Part shown: one piece after another, positions 1 through 6,969 of the stretch
How the letters are laid out: each line of letters opens with the position of its first letter
How positions within the stretch are numbered: the stretch's first letter is position 1
Assembly: GCA_035689165.1 (NCBI GenBank)
Contig: DASSLZ010000310.1
Coordinates: forward strand, 1 to 6,969
Source: DASQJL01 sp035689165
GTDB taxonomy: Bacteria > Eisenbacteria > RBG-16-71-46 > SZUA-252
Direction: 5' to 3'
Length of the DNA stretch: 6,969 bases
The notes under the pieces: generated by a model
Told to the model about the DNA's origin: nothing
Seen by the model: only the letters and a program-made list of their open reading frames with translations
The model's database searches: none
Position numbers and translations under genes: made by a program

Positions 1-1059
<1,059 letters not shown>

Positions 1060-1063
<4 letters not shown>

Positions 1064-2073
1064 AGGTCGGGGCAGGCCCGCTCTACGTCCGCCTGCCGAA
1101 CTGGCTCGGCGACCTGATCCTGGCCTGGCCGGTCGTCGCGGCCGCCGCGGAGCGGGGCGCGATCTTCGCGGGCCGCCCCGCGTTCGAGCCTCTCGTCCTG
1201 GCGCGGGCTCCCGGCGCGCGCTATCTCACGGCGGCGCGCACGCGCCGGCTCGCGCTCGCGCGCGAGCTGCGCGCGCTCGAGCCGGGAGCGGCCCTCCTCC
1301 TGCCCGATTCCTTCTCCTCGGCCCTCGTCGCCGCGCTCGCGCGCATTCCGCGCCGGATCGGCTATGACGCCGAATGGCGCGGGTTCCTGCTCACGGTGCG
1401 CGTCCCGCGTGCAGGAAGGGCCCGCACCGCGCCGCGCACGGCCGAGTATCGCGTGCTGGCCGAGGCCGCGGGACTGTCGGTTCCGCCCGGGGAGCCTTCG
1501 CTCGCGGCGGCTTCCGGCGAGCGGGCGCTGGGCCTGGCCCGCCTCGAGGCCGCCGGGCTTGGGACCGGTCCGGTGCTCGTGCTGGCGCCGGGGGCCGCGT
1601 ACGGTCCCGCGAAGCAGTGGGGGCCGGAGCGCTTCGCCGCGGTCGGCGCGCATGTCGCGCGGACGAGGGGAGCGGCGCTCGCGATCGTGGGCGCGGGAGG
1701 CGACGCCGCGCCCGCGGGGGAAACCGCGCGTCTCGCCGCCGCCGCGGGGGCGCGCGTCGCGAACCTCGCCGGCGCGACCTCGATCCCCGAGCTGGTCGGG
1801 ATCCTGGACGCCGCGCTCGCGGTGGTCTCGAACGATTCCGGGGTCATGCACCTCGCGGCCGCGCTCGGCCGTCCCACGGTCGGGGTCTTCGGCTCGACCA
1901 GCCCCGTCTGGACGGCGTCGGCGGCGCCGTGGGTGACCAGCCTGTACGCCGAATACCCCTGCTCCCCCTGCTTCCGGCGGACGTGTCCGATCGGATACGG
2001 CTGTCTCCGCTCGATCGAAGCGGAGCAGGGAACGAACGCGCTGGAGCGGCTGCTGGGAAGGGAGAAGGAGTAG
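1060..2073 (+). CDS. waaF: ADP-heptose:LPS heptosyltransferase (GT9, WaaF-like), CTG start
   Basis: A glycosyltransferase family 9 enzyme that adds L-glycero-D-manno-heptose from ADP-heptose to the inner core of lipopolysaccharide at the cytosolic face of the inner membrane. The 337 residues match the usual length (about 340-350). Seen in order: N-terminal VRLPNWLGDLILAWPVV with the GD pair expected near the catalytic Asp; the linker before the second Rossmann half; VLAPGAAYGPAKQWGPERF; the nucleotide-sugar motif VSNDSGVMHLAAALGRPTVG followed by FGSTSPVWT; and the cysteine-rich CSPCFRRTCPIGYGCL near the C-terminus, which WaaF-type proteins typically carry. The start is set at CTG 1060-1062, overlapping the kbl TGA as CTGA. 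It places KVGAGPLYVRLPN at the N-terminus, as expected for the family, and no ATG, GTG or TTG occurs in frame from at least 541 up to a GTG at 1396, already inside the domain. Only a weak GGGA (1049-1052) precedes it, so translational coupling to kbl is likely. WaaC or another GT9 member is possible. Confidence 0.9.
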
Positions 2074-2077
2074 CGGG

Positions 2078-3169
2078 CTACCGGGGCGAACGCGAGTAGG
2101 TCTTACCGTCGGACTTGTAGAGGTACCGTCTCGACACCGCCTGCACCGTGCTCGCCGAGACCAGCCCGGCGCGCGCCAGGGTCGCCAGCTCTCCGGGATA
2201 CTTTCCGCGCATCGTACGGTAGGTCTCGAGGGCCAGCGTGACGCGAGCCGCGTCATCCACGCCCGCGATCGCCGGCGGCGCCCACGGCGCGGGCGTGGCG
2301 GAGCGCTGGACCGGCGCGAGCAGGGCGGGCGATCCGTAGACTCCGAGTCCCAGGGAGAGCGCGAGCACTAGGGTCCCGATCGCGAGCGCCAGGGCTCCGC
2401 GCGGCTGGGCGGCCCGCGGCGCGGTCGCCGAGGGCATCGGCGTGACCTTGGGCGGCGCGGCGCTCAGCGAGATCTCCACCACCCCCTGCTCGAGCAAGTG
2501 ATGGAGCGCCTCGTACACCTCGAAGTCCACCAGCTTCGATTGCGCCATGATGTCGCGGATCGGACGGAGCCCGTCGATCAGCGGCAGCACCCGCCGCTCG
2601 GCCTCGGTCATCTCCTTCGGCGGCACGGCCAGCGCTTTGGGACGGAGCACCATGGCCGTGGAGGAGAGCTCCTCCTTGTAGCGCGCCATCTCGTCGATGC
2701 GGCGCATCGACTCCATCAGGAGCCCTTCGGTGTTCAGCCGCACGTTCACCGCGAACTTGGGAACCGTGCGCGAGTCGCCCGAGAAGTGGTAGGTCCCGGT
2801 CTTCCAGGTGAGGAGCTGATGCAGGGTGTCCTGGATCTGCTCTTCCACCGCGTGCGACAGCTGCTCGCTGGTGAGGTAGTTGCCGCTCAGCAGGATGTCG
2901 GTCAGCTCGCGGCGGCTCTCGTTCTCGATCGTCTCGACCTGCCGCAGCTGCGGATCGGTCAGGCGGCCCGTCTTGACCAGGAAGGGTTTCAGCGGATCCT
3001 TCGCGTTCCGCCGGCGGTCCCGCGTCGAGACGACCTTGCCTCCCTCGAAGAAGATGACGCCCACCTCGTCCCCGGCCGTCAGCTTGAGGACGCCCGACTT
3101 CTGCTGCACCGCGATGAGCTGGAGGATCTCGGGAAGGCTGAAATCGTCGAGATTGCCCTGGAGCGCCAT
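2078..3169 (-). CDS. DUF4388 (PATAN-like) membrane protein with pseudopilin-like C-terminal tail
   Basis: A 363-residue protein of unknown specific role. Residues 1-50 show the DUF4388/PATAN pattern (LDDFSLPEILQLIAVQQKSG, then GVIFFEGGKVVST), and residues 58-130 continue with helical segments of the type LVKTGRLTDPQL and LLSGNYLTSEQL that recall the N-terminal domain of GspE/PilB-type ATPases. Residues about 182-235 (MTEAERRVLPLIDGLRPI, ending LLEQGVVEI) look like the winged-helix-like segment that often follows DUF4388. A Pro/Ala linker precedes one membrane helix at about 259-283. The tail (306-363), with LALETYRTMRGKYPGEL and YLYKSDGKTY, resembles the globular end of type II secretion pseudopilins. 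Predicted topology: large N-terminal part cytosolic, tail periplasmic. DUF4388 proteins have been linked to gliding, polarity and pilus control; a regulatory or scaffold role is inferred only. ATG at 3167-3169 is preceded by GGAG 8 bases upstream, inside the end of the preceding gene; the intergenic gap is 3 bases, so the pair is surely an operon. Confidence 0.82.
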   Translation of the reverse strand: MALQGNLDDFSLPEILQLIAVQQKSGVLKLTAGDEVGVIFFEGGKVVSTRDRRRNAKDPLKPFLVKTGRLTDPQLRQVETIENESRRELTDILLSGNYLTSEQLSHAVEEQIQDTLHQLLTWKTGTYHFSGDSRTVPKFAVNVRLNTEGLLMESMRRIDEMARYKEELSSTAMVLRPKALAVPPKEMTEAERRVLPLIDGLRPIRDIMAQSKLVDFEVYEALHHLLEQGVVEISLSAAPPKVTPMPSATAPRAAQPRGALALAIGTLVLALSLGLGVYGSPALLAPVQRSATPAPWAPPAIAGVDDAARVTLALETYRTMRGKYPGELATLARAGLVSASTVQAVSRRYLYKSDGKTYSRSPR

Positions 3170-3172
3170 CGG

Positions 3173-5074
3173 TCAGCTCCGTCCCGCGCCGGCCCGCCGT
3201 CCCGACCCGCCGCGCGCCGTCTTTGGCTCGCCCGGCGTCAGGCGCTCCACCGTCGCGGTGGTGGTGGCGAAGTATCGGGAGACCGTGATCGCGTAGGTGA
3301 GAAGGAAGAGGAGAAGGAGCGGCGCCCGCTTCGCCCAGTCGCTGCCCGGGATCGGCGAGACGTCGAGCGAAGGAACCAGGGCTCCGTTCTGGATGACGAG
3401 CAGTCCCGCCGCGGTCATCACGAGGAGCGCGAAGAACCCCGTGAGGGTCGCTCCGCGCAGCATCTGGCCGCCGCCCGGGAGCAGGAAGGTGAGCACCGCC
3501 TGGCCGATCGTGCGCCGGCGCGCGGCGGAGCGGTCGCGCCGCGTGAGCAGGAGCCGCGTGAACTCCATCGACTTCAGATCCTTCACGGTGCGGAAGCAGT
3601 CGTTGCAGAAGGCGCGCTGCTGCATCCGGTGGACGCAGCGGCGGCAGACGATCTTCTGGCAGTTGGAGCAGTGGAGGGTCGCCAGGCTGCGCCCGAGCAC
3701 CTGTCCGATCCCGGCGAAGATGAGGAAGAGCGCCGGCAGGAAGACCAGCGCGAAGGGCGCCGGGGGCGTGAGCGAGAGGGCGAACTTGAGGTACCGGCTC
3801 TGCTCGATCGTCGCCGGACCCCGGAGATGCCCGGTGCGCGCGGCCAGGTCCCAGAGCGTCTGAACCGGCGGCCGGGCGTCCATGACCGTGCGATTCAGCT
3901 GGGGCGCTCCCATCCTCGTGAAGTCCCGTACCCGGTCGAACGCCAGCGCCGAGGCCCGCGACTGCTCGCGGCTCGCTTCGGCGAAGAGGAGCTGCTTCGT
4001 ATAGACCTGCGCCAGGTTGTAGTGCGGCTCGACGGCGCCGGGATCGGCGGCGGCGCCCGACTCGTAGAGCTGGCGCGCCCGCGCGTAGTCCTCGCGGGCG
4101 AAATAGACGTTGCCCAAGCCGGTCAGGATCCAGGGGCTGTTCGGCCGGAGCACCGCGGCCAGCGTCAGCTGCTCGGCCGCCCCGTCCAGGTCGCCCGCGC
4201 GGCGCCGGAGCGTTCCGAGCGCGAAGGGGAAGAGCGCCTCGTTCGCGTCCCGCGCTTCCCACGCCTGGATCGCGCGCGCCACGTCGGGGTCGTATCCCGA
4301 GGAGAGCGCCCGGTCCACGAGCAGGCTGGGCTCGTCCAGCCGCGGCGCGCCGGCCCACGGGGCGACGGAGCCGCTCCAGCCGGCCAGCGCCAGCGCCGAG
4401 GCGACGAAGAGGAGCACGAGCAGCGCTTCGCGCTTGCCGAGCCGGAAGGAGACGAGCCCCGCGAAGACGGTCGCCGTGGCCGCCGCGCCGAGTCCCCAGA
4501 GCGCGGGGGCGATCGCGATCAGGCCCGCGCCGAAGCCTCCCAGGCGGCTGCCGCGCGCGCCGAGCGATTCCGCGACGACGTGCACGAGGTGGGGAAGATG
4601 GCGGAAGACGATGCCGACCACGGCGAGGAGGAGGCTCAGCATCCAGACCACGACCAGCGCGGTGACCGCGTTCGCCAGGAGATGACGCTGCCAGGGGTAG
4701 CTGCGCCCCAGGATCCGGAACGCCTCGGCCGCTTCGCCGACCGCGCGTCCCGGCTCCGACGTCACGAGGAGCCGCGCGATGGTGAAGTGCGGGTCAGGAT
4801 AGTCGGGATCGAACAGGGAGGCGGCTTCGAGGAGGCGGATCGCCTCGGGCCGGGCGCCGGCGGCGCTTCGCTCGAGCGCTTCGCGATAGCAGGCCTGTGC
4901 CATCGGCAGGTCCCGCGCGACGCCCCGGTCGTACTTCGTCTCGAGGGCGGCCGCGATGGCGGCGTCGTCGAGCGGCGCGGCGATGGCGCGCGGCGCGAGC
5001 GGGAACGCGCACGCGAGGCACGCGAGGATCGCGACGACCGCGAGTTGGCGGGGGGCTGGCGCCACGGGCCGCAC
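3173..5074 (-). CDS. Multi-pass membrane TPR protein with a six-cysteine zinc-binding-like cluster
   Basis: A 633-residue protein (numbered from the GTG start) with no assigned function. Residues 1-32 look like a Sec signal peptide ending in AIA before APLDD. A TPR-like helical stretch lies at about 52-102. Hydrophobic segments follow at about 132-157, 179-210 and 216-237. Three tandem 34-residue TPRs occupy 278-379. Another membrane segment at 439-461 leads directly into Cys469, 472, 477, 480, 490 and 493, spaced C-x2-C-x4-C-x2-C-x9-C-x2-C, with His468 and His482 as further candidate ligands. After a very basic stretch comes LPGGGQMLRG (532-541), a PG-x-GQ turn like those in small membrane domains such as TM2, then membrane segments at 543-564 and 583-603 and a basic tail. 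By the positive-inside rule the cysteine cluster should be cytosolic and the main TPR block periplasmic; this topology is inferred. GTG 5074 was chosen because it has GGAG six bases upstream and gives a clean basic n-region; TTG at 5101 (642 residues) and GTG at 5065 are alternatives. It is first in an operon with the DUF4388 gene. Confidence 0.75.
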   Translation of the reverse strand: MRPVAPAPRQLAVVAILACLACAFPLAPRAIAAPLDDAAIAAALETKYDRGVARDLPMAQACYREALERSAAGARPEAIRLLEAASLFDPDYPDPHFTIARLLVTSEPGRAVGEAAEAFRILGRSYPWQRHLLANAVTALVVVWMLSLLLAVVGIVFRHLPHLVHVVAESLGARGSRLGGFGAGLIAIAPALWGLGAAATATVFAGLVSFRLGKREALLVLLFVASALALAGWSGSVAPWAGAPRLDEPSLLVDRALSSGYDPDVARAIQAWEARDANEALFPFALGTLRRRAGDLDGAAEQLTLAAVLRPNSPWILTGLGNVYFAREDYARARQLYESGAAADPGAVEPHYNLAQVYTKQLLFAEASREQSRASALAFDRVRDFTRMGAPQLNRTVMDARPPVQTLWDLAARTGHLRGPATIEQSRYLKFALSLTPPAPFALVFLPALFLIFAGIGQVLGRSLATLHCSNCQKIVCRRCVHRMQQRAFCNDCFRTVKDLKSMEFTRLLLTRRDRSAARRRTIGQAVLTFLLPGGGQMLRGATLTGFFALLVMTAAGLLVIQNGALVPSLDVSPIPGSDWAKRAPLLLLFLLTYAITVSRYFATTTATVERLTPGEPKTARGGSGRRAGAGRS

Positions 5075-5080
5075 GTTAGG

Positions 5081-5084
5081 CTCC
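5081..5084 (-). promoter_or_regulatory. Ribosome binding site deciding the GTG start of the TPR membrane gene
   Basis: Read on the minus strand the sequence is GGAGCCTAACGTG: a GGAG core, six bases, then GTG at 5074-5072. This spacing is near ideal and favours GTG over the TTG 27 bases upstream, which has only a run of G (GGGGGA) eight bases before it. Confidence 0.55.
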
Positions 5085-5120
5085 GGCCCGGCGACGGTCA
5101 AGGGAAATGTCCCCCGCGCA

Positions 5121-5129
5121 TGCTATCCT
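5121..5129 (+). promoter_or_regulatory. Extended -10 promoter for asnS
   Basis: The nonamer TGCTATCCT has the TG-N of an extended -10 element followed by TATCCT (4 of 6 to TATAAT). It ends 50 bases before the asnS ATG, giving a leader of about 40 bases. No good -35 is visible 16-18 bases upstream, which extended -10 promoters tolerate. The same ATGCTATnnT core occurs at nearly the same distance before the M14 gene. The leader is too short for a T-box or other riboswitch. Confidence 0.5.
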
Positions 5130-5168
5130 GACCGCTCGTTCACCCCCGAACCACCATTCGCGCATTCC

Positions 5169-5175
5169 GGAGGAG
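5169..5175 (+). promoter_or_regulatory. Strong Shine-Dalgarno of asnS
   Basis: GGAGGAG lies immediately before the ATG at 5180; the GGAGG core is six bases upstream of it. It is the strongest ribosome binding site in the window and fixes the asnS start. Confidence 0.8.
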
Positions 5176-5179
5176 TCGC

Positions 5180-6478
5180 ATGAGTCGCGAGGGGACGCGC
5201 ATCGAGGCGCTGCCGTCGAAGATCGGCCAGCAGGTCACGCTGGAAGGCTGGCTGATGAACCGCCGCTCCAGCGGCAAGATCGAGTTCCTGCAAGTCCGGG
5301 ACGGAAGCGGCGTCGTCCAGTGCGTGGCCGTCCGCTCCGACCTGCCCGAAGAGACCTTCGCGCGCTGTGCTTCGGCCACCCAGGAGAGCGCGGTCCGCGT
5401 GAAGGGGGTCGTCCGCGAGGACAAGCGCGCGCCGAGCGGCGTGGAGCTCACGCTCACCGATCTCGAGATCGTGGCGCCGAGCAAGGACTATCCGATCACG
5501 CCGAAGGAGCACGGAACGCCCTTCCTCCTCGACCATCGCCACCTCTGGATCCGCTCGCAGCGCCAGCACGCCATTCTCCGGATCCGCCACACCGTGGTGG
5601 ACGCCTGTCGCGACTTCCTGAACCGGGACGGATTCATTCTCGCCGACGCGCCGATCTTCACCCCCAACGCCTGCGAGGGAACGACGACCCTGTTCGAGAC
5701 CGACTACTTCGGCGAGAAGGCGTACCTCACGCAGAGCGGACAGCTCTACAACGAGGCCACCGCCATGGCGCTGGGGAAGACCTACTGCTTCGGGCCCACG
5801 TTCCGGGCCGAAAAGTCCAAGACCCGCCGCCATCTGATCGAGTTCTGGATGGTGGAACCGGAGGTGGCCTACGCCACCCTGGACGACGTCATGGATCTGA
5901 TCGAGCGCTTCGTGACGTCGGTCGTGGAGCGGGTGCTGACCGATCGGAAGACGGAGCTCCGCGTTCTGGAGCGCGATACCGCGCCCCTCGAGCGGGTGAA
6001 GCCCCCTTTTCCGCGGATCGCCTACGACGAGGCGGCCCAGATTCTGGTGAAGAAGGGGCTGCCGTTCGAAACGGGGAACGACTTCGGCGGCACCGACGAG
6101 ACGGTGCTCACCGAGGGGTTCGACCGCCCCTTCTTCGTGCATCGGTTCCCGGCGGCCGTGAAAGCGTTCTACATGAAGCGCGATCCCCGGGACGAACGCC
6201 TGTCGCTTTCCTGCGACCTGCTCGCGCCGGAGGGGTACGGGGAGATCGTGGGCGGCGGGGAGCGCGAGGACGACATCGAGAAGCTCGCCGGCCGGGTCGC
6301 CGAGCACGGGCTTCCGGAGGAGGCCTTCCGCTGGTACCTGGACCTGCGGCGCTACGGCTCGGTCCCGCACGCGGGATTCGGGATGGGGATCGAGAGAGCC
6401 CTGACATGGATCTGCGGCATCGACCACGTCCGGGAGACGATTCCCTTCCCGAGGATGCTCCATCGGCTGAAGCCCTGA
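5180..6478 (+). CDS. asnS: Asparaginyl-tRNA synthetase
   Basis: A class IIb aminoacyl-tRNA synthetase that charges tRNA-Asn with asparagine using ATP in the cytosol, working as a dimer. The 432 residues are a normal full length. An N-terminal OB-fold anticodon-binding domain (about 16-100) contains VTLEGWLMNRRSSGKIEFLQ and LQVRDGSGVVQCV. The hinge and catalytic core follow: YPITPKEHGTPFLLDHRHLW; the motif 1 region ending in DAPIFTP (156-162), then CEGTTTLFETDYFGEKAYL and QSGQLYNEA; motif 2 FRAEKSKTRRHLIEFW (208-223) with ATP-binding Arg209; and motif 3 GFGMGIERALTW (399-410) with Arg406. The ITPKEHG and SQRQHAILRIRH patterns are those of AsnRS and not of bacterial AspRS. A nondiscriminating AspRS/AsnRS is a less likely alternative. 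The gene has its own promoter and ribosome binding site and stands divergent from the TPR/DUF4388 operon, so it is probably expressed independently of it. Confidence 0.96.
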   Translation: MSREGTRIEALPSKIGQQVTLEGWLMNRRSSGKIEFLQVRDGSGVVQCVAVRSDLPEETFARCASATQESAVRVKGVVREDKRAPSGVELTLTDLEIVAPSKDYPITPKEHGTPFLLDHRHLWIRSQRQHAILRIRHTVVDACRDFLNRDGFILADAPIFTPNACEGTTTLFETDYFGEKAYLTQSGQLYNEATAMALGKTYCFGPTFRAEKSKTRRHLIEFWMVEPEVAYATLDDVMDLIERFVTSVVERVLTDRKTELRVLERDTAPLERVKPPFPRIAYDEAAQILVKKGLPFETGNDFGGTDETVLTEGFDRPFFVHRFPAAVKAFYMKRDPRDERLSLSCDLLAPEGYGEIVGGGEREDDIEKLAGRVAEHGLPEEAFRWYLDLRRYGSVPHAGFGMGIERALTWICGIDHVRETIPFPRMLHRLKP

Positions 6479-6513
6479 GCCGGCGGGCGGGTGTCGGGAA
6501 CGGGGCGCCGGAA

Positions 6514-6522
6514 TGCTATAAT
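6514..6522 (+). promoter_or_regulatory. Consensus extended -10 promoter upstream of the M14 peptidase gene
   Basis: TGCTATAAT is a perfect extended -10 (TG-N-TATAAT) and is the most AT-rich spot in the surrounding very GC-rich sequence. It ends 48 bases before the TTG start at 6571, implying a leader of about 40 bases. No convincing -35 hexamer is seen 16-19 bases upstream (TCGGGA at a spacing of 17). It separates the M14 gene from asnS as its own transcription unit, although read-through from asnS cannot be excluded because no clear terminator lies between them. Confidence 0.65.
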
Positions 6523-6570
6523 TAGGAAGGTCGCTCCCGTCCCATCCCGCTCTGCACCGTCGGAGACCTC

Positions 6571-6969
6571 TTGCGCCGGCTCCTCGCCCTGCTCCTGGTC
6601 GCGCTCGCGTCAGTCCCTTCGCTGGCCGCGCGCCCCCCGGAGGTCCGGGCCGCCGACGGCCGCGCGATCTACCGGATCGTCCCGCCGAAGGGCGGCGCGG
6701 CCCGATTGCTGGGGCTGGGCTTCGATCCGGCCGGCTACGGCCCCGGCTCCTCCCTCGATTTCATCCTGACCCCCGAAGAAGCGGCGCGGGCGCGCTCGCT
6801 GGGTTTCACGCCGGTCGCGCTGTCCACGCGCGGGGGACCGCTGGCCGCGCCGGCGGCGCCCGGACTGGGCGCCTACCACACGTACGGCGAGGCGTTGTCC
6901 GAGATGGCGTCCTACGCCTCGGCCCACCCCTCGATCGCGCGGCTCGACACGCTGGGCCTGAGCCTCGAG
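6571..6969 (+). CDS. Secreted M14-type zinc carboxypeptidase, N-terminal part only
   Basis: This is the start of a gene that runs off the right edge; 133 codons are visible and no stop is reached. The TTG start at 6571 has GGAG (6562-6565) five bases upstream and gives a clear signal peptide: MRRLLALLLVALASVPSLAA, with cleavage probable after residue 20. Residues about 21-95 (DGRAIYRIVPPKGG, LGLGFDPAGYGPGSSLDFIL, EEAARARSLGFTPVAL) look like the short pro-region that precedes the catalytic domain in secreted M14 peptidases. Residues 98-133 (GLGAYHTYGEALSEMASYAS, AHPSIARLDTLGLSLE) match the usual opening of the M14 domain, where the pattern YHTY, AHP, and xxxGxSxEG is typical. The zinc ligands (HxxE and a later His) would lie beyond the window, so catalytic competence cannot be judged. 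The likely role is extracellular or periplasmic peptide degradation. It is preceded by its own promoter. Confidence 0.78.
   Translation, partial: MRRLLALLLVALASVPSLAARPPEVRAADGRAIYRIVPPKGGAARLLGLGFDPAGYGPGSSLDFILTPEEAARARSLGFTPVALSTRGGPLAAPAAPGLGAYHTYGEALSEMASYASAHPSIARLDTLGLSLE

Noticed and set aside
1254..1267. Perfect 14-base palindrome GCTCGCGCGCGAGC inside waaF
   Set aside because: It sits in a run of Ala/Arg/Leu codons where alternating G and C are expected. There is no second copy or regulatory position, so chance is the simpler explanation.
2253..4358. A 701-codon minus-strand open frame in another phase over the same two genes
   Set aside because: Its product is mostly Arg, Ala, Gly and Pro, it spans the junction of two well-supported genes, and it has no motif.
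2498..5131. An 877-codon open frame on the plus strand opposite the TPR and DUF4388 genes
   Set aside because: Its translation is a low-complexity mix rich in Arg, Glu, Gly and His with no domain, and it lies antisense to two genes with clear domains. Such long shadow frames are expected at this GC content.
5130..5179. Possible T-box or other riboswitch before asnS
   Set aside because: The predicted leader is about 40 bases, too short for a T-box, and no specifier-type structure or terminator is visible.
5123..6463. A 446-codon minus-strand frame opposite asnS
   Set aside because: It is a shadow of the conserved asnS gene, with no domain or ribosome binding site evidence.
6480..6511. Inverted repeat CCGGCG/CGCCGG after asnS as a possible terminator
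   Set aside because: The stem is only six base pairs with a 20-base loop and no T-run, and it runs into the M14 promoter. It is weak support in sequence this GC-rich.
6491..6769. A 92-codon plus-strand open frame starting at 6491
   Set aside because: It overlaps the promoter and the signal-peptide frame of the M14 gene, and its Ser/Arg/Pro-rich product has no recognisable features.

Overview
The window is a compact, very GC-rich, gene-dense bacterial segment with almost no non-coding DNA. It comes from a Gram-negative (LPS-making) organism, because it encodes an ADP-heptose:LPS heptosyltransferase. The composition, the frequent non-ATG starts (CTG, GTG, TTG), a DUF4388 gene next to a membrane TPR gene, and a secreted M14 carboxypeptidase would fit an uncultured lineage such as Eisenbacteria, Gemmatimonadota or a deltaproteobacterial relative. 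That placement is an inference, not something the sequence proves.

Layout: (1) Bases 1-1063 (+) hold the 3' nine-tenths of kbl (glycine C-acetyltransferase, PLP enzyme), cut by the left edge. (2) Bases 1060-2073 (+) hold a waaF-type heptosyltransferase whose only credible start is a CTG overlapping the kbl stop (CTGA), so the two look translationally coupled. (3) Bases 2078-5074 (-) form a two-gene operon running the other way: first a 633-residue membrane protein with TPRs and a six-cysteine cluster, then, 3 bases later, a DUF4388 protein with one membrane helix and a pseudopilin-like C-terminal tail. This operon converges on waaF with only four bases between the stops. (4) Bases 5075-5179 are the divergent control region, with an extended -10 promoter for asnS. 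(5) Bases 5180-6478 (+) hold complete asnS (asparaginyl-tRNA synthetase). (6) Bases 6479-6570 carry a consensus extended -10 promoter (TGCTATAAT). (7) Bases 6571-6969 (+) hold the start of a secreted M14 zinc carboxypeptidase, cut by the right edge.

The kbl, waaF, asnS and M14 genes are recognisable families. The least explained part is the minus-strand pair: both proteins appear membrane-bound and are probably co-translated, and their domains (PATAN/DUF4388, winged-helix-like segment, pseudopilin-like tail, TPR, Zn cluster between membrane helices) suggest an envelope or surface-machinery module of unknown function. No RNA genes, CRISPR arrays, insertion sequences or clear intrinsic terminators were seen. 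No gene-free stretch exceeds about 105 bases.
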